NCBI RefSeq assembly: GCF_030817355.1
Contig: NZ_JAUSZH010000001.1
Span: 3,466,501 to 3,530,500 of the forward strand
From: Streptomyces sp. V1I1
Lineage (GTDB): Bacteria; Actinomycetota; Actinomycetes; Streptomycetales; Streptomycetaceae
DNA length: 64,000 nucleotides
Direction: 5' to 3'
Shown here piece after piece: positions 61,656-64,000 of this stretch. The notes below the pieces were generated by a model that searched no databases, was not told the origin of the DNA, and worked only from the letters and a program-made list of their open reading frames with translations. A program made the translations under genes and the position numbers. Within the stretch, counting starts at the first letter, position 1; every line of letters starts with the position of its first letter.

Positions 61656-62853
61656 GCCCGACACCGTATCCGGCTTGTTGCATCTCGAACGAACGGGCAT
61701 ACCGCAACGTCACAAGCACCAACACCATCGGCACGACCATCGCCCAGCGATAGCTCCACACATCCCCGAGGGCCCCCACAAGCGGCGAGCCGACCAGAAA
61801 CCCCACGTAGTTGAAGACATTCAGCCGCGCCACAGCCGCATCACTCGCCCCAGGACCGCCGCTCTCCACAGCCAGCCGCCCCGCCGCCGCGAACGTCTGC
61901 GGCACGATCACACACAACCCGAGCCCCAGCATGGTGAACCCGAGAATCCCCACCCAGGCTCCCGGCGCCACGGCCACCACCCCGAACCCGGCCGCCGCGA
62001 GCACGGTTCCGCACCGCACAACCGCGACCGCCCCGAACCGCCGCACCCCAAGATCCCCGACGGCCCGCCCGAGCAGCGTCGTGACCATATAGGCGTTGTA
62101 CGGAACGGTCGCGAGCTCCTCCGAGCTCCCCAGCACGTCCTGCAGATACTTCGCGCTCCAATTCGAGACGGTCGAGTCCCCGATGTACGCGAAGGTCATG
62201 ACCAGACAGAGCGGCAGCAGCAGCCTGAAGGCGACCCCCTGCCCCTCCAGGGCCCCTTTCCGCGCCGCTTCCCCAGCGCGCTCCCCACCCCGCTCCCCGT
62301 CCGCGTACCACCGGCTTCCGACCAGCGCCGCCGGCAACAGCACGCCGGCCACCGGCAGATACGACACGAGCAGCGACAGATCCCAGTGCGCCCCGACCCA
62401 CGCGAAGGAGGCCCCGGCGATCCCACCCAGGCTGTACGCCGCGTGGAAACCGAGCATGATGCTCCGCCCGTACGCCCGCTGCAGGCTCACCCCGAGCATG
62501 TTCATGGACGCATCCAGCGCCCCCACCGCCAGCCCGAACGCTCCCAGCGCGAGCGCCACCTGCCATATTTCGCTCCCGGCCGCGACCCCGAGCAGCGCCA
62601 GCACCACGAGCGGCTGGGCCCAACGCAGTACGACACTCGGCGCGACCCGCTTCACCAGCCGCTCGGTGACCACACTCGCCACCCCGGCGAGTACGGGCAC
62701 GGCCGCCAGAAACGCGGGCAGCAGCCCGTCAGATATCCCGTACCGGTCCTGGATGGCGGGGATACGCGTCACGAGCAGCGCGAAGGCCACTCCCTGCGCG
62801 AAGAAACTCAACGCCAAGGAGGCCCGACCATGCCGCAACCGCGCATCTGTCAT
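61606..62853 (-). CDS. MFS transporter
   Basis: 415 residues from ATG 62853 with about 12 hydrophobic segments (LALSFFAQGVAFALLVTRIP ... VALALGAFGLAVGALDASMN ... MLGFHAAYSLGGIAGASFAW). A central Glu/Arg-rich loop (ADGERGGERAGEAARKGALEG) separates two six-helix halves. Substrate unknown; drug or sugar-phosphate efflux is equally possible. Its 3' end overlaps acuC by 50 bases. Confidence 0.9.
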   Translation of the reverse strand: MTDARLRHGRASLALSFFAQGVAFALLVTRIPAIQDRYGISDGLLPAFLAAVPVLAGVASVVTERLVKRVAPSVVLRWAQPLVVLALLGVAAGSEIWQVALALGAFGLAVGALDASMNMLGVSLQRAYGRSIMLGFHAAYSLGGIAGASFAWVGAHWDLSLLVSYLPVAGVLLPAALVGSRWYADGERGGERAGEAARKGALEGQGVAFRLLLPLCLVMTFAYIGDSTVSNWSAKYLQDVLGSSEELATVPYNAYMVTTLLGRAVGDLGVRRFGAVAVVRCGTVLAAAGFGVVAVAPGAWVGILGFTMLGLGLCVIVPQTFAAAGRLAVESGGPGASDAAVARLNVFNYVGFLVGSPLVGALGDVWSYRWAMVVPMVLVLVTLRYARSFEMQQAGYGVGHERPRVVDVGRGGNEV

Positions 62854-62896
62854 GGCCGCACAGCGTAGGCCGCTCAAATACTCATGGGTAGATAGA

Positions 62897-63541
62897 TCAC
62901 GCAAGCAATGCGGGCAACTCCGCCATGGCCCCGAAGTACCCCTTGGCCCCGTCCAGCTTCCCGGCCAGCGTCATCGCAGTGAACGCGTACACATCCATCC
63001 CGGCCGCCCTGGCCGCCGCCACCCCGAGGGGACTGTCCTCCACAACCACACACCGCTCCGGTGCGACCCCCATCCGCTCGGCTGCATGCAGAAACAGATC
63101 CGGCGCCGGCTTCCCCCGCCCCACATCCTGCGCACTGAAGACCGTCCCGTCCTCGAACCACCGGTCAAGACCGGTCCTCCGGTGCCCGACCCGGATCCGC
63201 GCATGACTCCCGGACGACGCGACGCAGTACGACACCCCGTCCGCGACCAGCTTCTCCAGCACCTCTGTCACGCCGTCCACGGCGGTCAACTCACGCTCGA
63301 AGGCGGCAAAGACGCGAGCATGCAGAGTGTCGTCGAAGTCCACGGGCAACGACTGCCCGGTCCGCTCCTTCACCAGATCGTGTACCCGGTGCACAGCGGC
63401 CCCCATGTAGTCACGAATGGACTCTTCGTACGAGGTGGGGTGCCCGAGCTCGGTGAGGTAGCCGGCCAGGATGGCGTTGGAGATGGGCTCGCTGTCGACG
63501 AGCACACCGTCGTTGTCGAAGATCACAAGGTCGTAGCGCAT
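62897..63541 (-). CDS. HAD superfamily hydrolase (phosphoglycolate-phosphatase/beta-PGM-like)
   Basis: 214 residues. Motif I VIFDNDGVLVDSEP (residues 6-19) contains the DxD nucleophile pair with N replacing L (DND). Cap domain DYMGAAVHRVHDLVKERTGQSLP follows. Motif II VASSGSHARI, motif III GRGKPAPDLFLHAAERMG, motif IV VVVEDSPLGVAAARAAGMDV. A phosphatase or mutase of small sugar phosphates; substrate unknown. Its promoter region contains the rRNA terminator on the other side. Confidence 0.92.
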   Translation of the reverse strand: MRYDLVIFDNDGVLVDSEPISNAILAGYLTELGHPTSYEESIRDYMGAAVHRVHDLVKERTGQSLPVDFDDTLHARVFAAFERELTAVDGVTEVLEKLVADGVSYCVASSGSHARIRVGHRRTGLDRWFEDGTVFSAQDVGRGKPAPDLFLHAAERMGVAPERCVVVEDSPLGVAAARAAGMDVYAFTAMTLAGKLDGAKGYFGAMAELPALLA

Positions 63542-63561
63542 GCTTGGACCCTAAACGCAGA

Positions 63562-63592
63562 AAAGCCCCGCACCAAAATGGTGCGGGGCTTT
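63562..63592 (-). terminator. rRNA operon terminator
   Basis: AAAGCCCCGCACC and GGTGCGGGGCTTT (13-bp stem, loop AAAAT). On the minus strand it is followed by TTTTCTGC, giving a U-rich end, 12 bases beyond the 5S 3' end. Confidence 0.9.
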
Positions 63593-63603
63593 CCCACAAA
63601 GAT

Positions 63604-63723
63604 TGTTCGGCGGCGTCCTACTCTCCCACAGGGTCCCCCCTGCAGTACCATCGGCGCTGAAAGGCTTAGCTTCCGGGTTCGGAATGTAACCGGGCGTTTC
63701 CCTAACGCAATGACCACCGAAAC
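63604..63723 (-). rRNA. 5S ribosomal RNA
   Basis: 120 bases on the minus strand beginning GTTTCGGTGGTCATTGCG and ending GGACGCCGCCGAACA. Loop sequences CCGAACCCGGAAGCTAAG, GATGGTACTGCAGG and the terminal stem GTTTCGGTGG / CCGCCGAAC match actinobacterial 5S rRNA. Confidence 0.97.
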
Positions 63724-63806
63724 TCTATGAAGATATCGATCCGGAGCCCCGGCCATGGGGGCTCGACAGTTCGTTACTTCAGAACTGACACAGTGGACGC
63801 GAGCAA

Positions 63807-64000
<194 letters not shown>

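Noticed and set aside
60230..61753. 507-residue Pro/Arg/Thr-rich plus-strand frame
   Set aside because: Antisense to acuC, which has all HDAC residues; low-complexity artefact.

Overview
The window is very G+C-rich, with GC-ending codons and many GTG/TTG starts, and encodes BldN/RsbN, Rex, a class I lysyl-tRNA synthetase, DUF397/XRE pairs and the 32-residue ribosomal protein bS22. It is a Streptomyces (or very close actinomycete) chromosome.

Layout. 0-9.5 kb: tail of a 2OG-Fe(II) oxygenase, an SRPBCC protein, the System II cytochrome c maturation operon (ResA-like thioredoxin, CcdA, ResB, CcsB), a divergent polysaccharide-deacetylase lipoprotein, a histidine phosphatase and hemL. 9.5-14 kb: a decayed segment with a 5'-truncated tyrosine integrase, a WbqC C-terminal fragment and a frameshifted XRE/TPR regulator joined head to tail, then two YcxB-like paralogues and a frameshifted left-handed beta-helix transferase. 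14-21 kb: accessory single genes (mycothiol-dependent-type enzyme, AraC, GNAT, NmrA-like, Mut7-C, MarR, YnfA, SDR). 20.9-26.6 kb: intact rtcB, followed downstream by three further partial copies of its 3' end (two also with its terminator hairpin), separated by truncated or accessory genes. This looks like an accretion site for mobile DNA and is the most unusual structure here.

26.7-34 kb: two DUF3558-type lipoproteins, a DUF2637 membrane protein, and divergent lysS and argS. 34-46 kb: XRE-membrane protein, DUF4232 lipoprotein, DUF1876, an imine-reductase-like dehydrogenase, an ATP-binding/XRE/DUF397 regulatory triad, DUF4253, a secreted GH19 chitinase with a DasR-type operator, a large secreted alpha/beta hydrolase, and a VOC protein divergent from a TetR regulator. 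45.5-52.5 kb: heme cluster (hemB; rex-hemA-hemC-hemD with four-base overlaps and a Rex operator upstream) and a glutaredoxin-like protein. 52.6-59.2 kb: HAD phosphatase, developmental ECF sigma factor bldN and its membrane anti-sigma rsbN (with a BldN-type promoter), acyltransferase, epimerase, bS22 and a BldC-like protein. 59.3-64 kb: phosphatase-like protein, AcuC deacetylase, MFS transporter, HAD phosphatase, rRNA terminator, 5S rRNA and the 3' end of 23S rRNA, all on the minus strand.

How it fits together. CcsB/ResB/CcdA/ResA assemble c-type cytochromes outside the membrane, while hemL, hemA, hemC, hemD and hemB make the tetrapyrrole, with Rex tying hemACD to NADH/NAD+ balance. BldN/RsbN drive aerial development. 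The chitinase links to N-acetylglucosamine signalling through DasR. A second theme is that at least six genes end in short tandem repeats that overlap or directly follow the stop codon.
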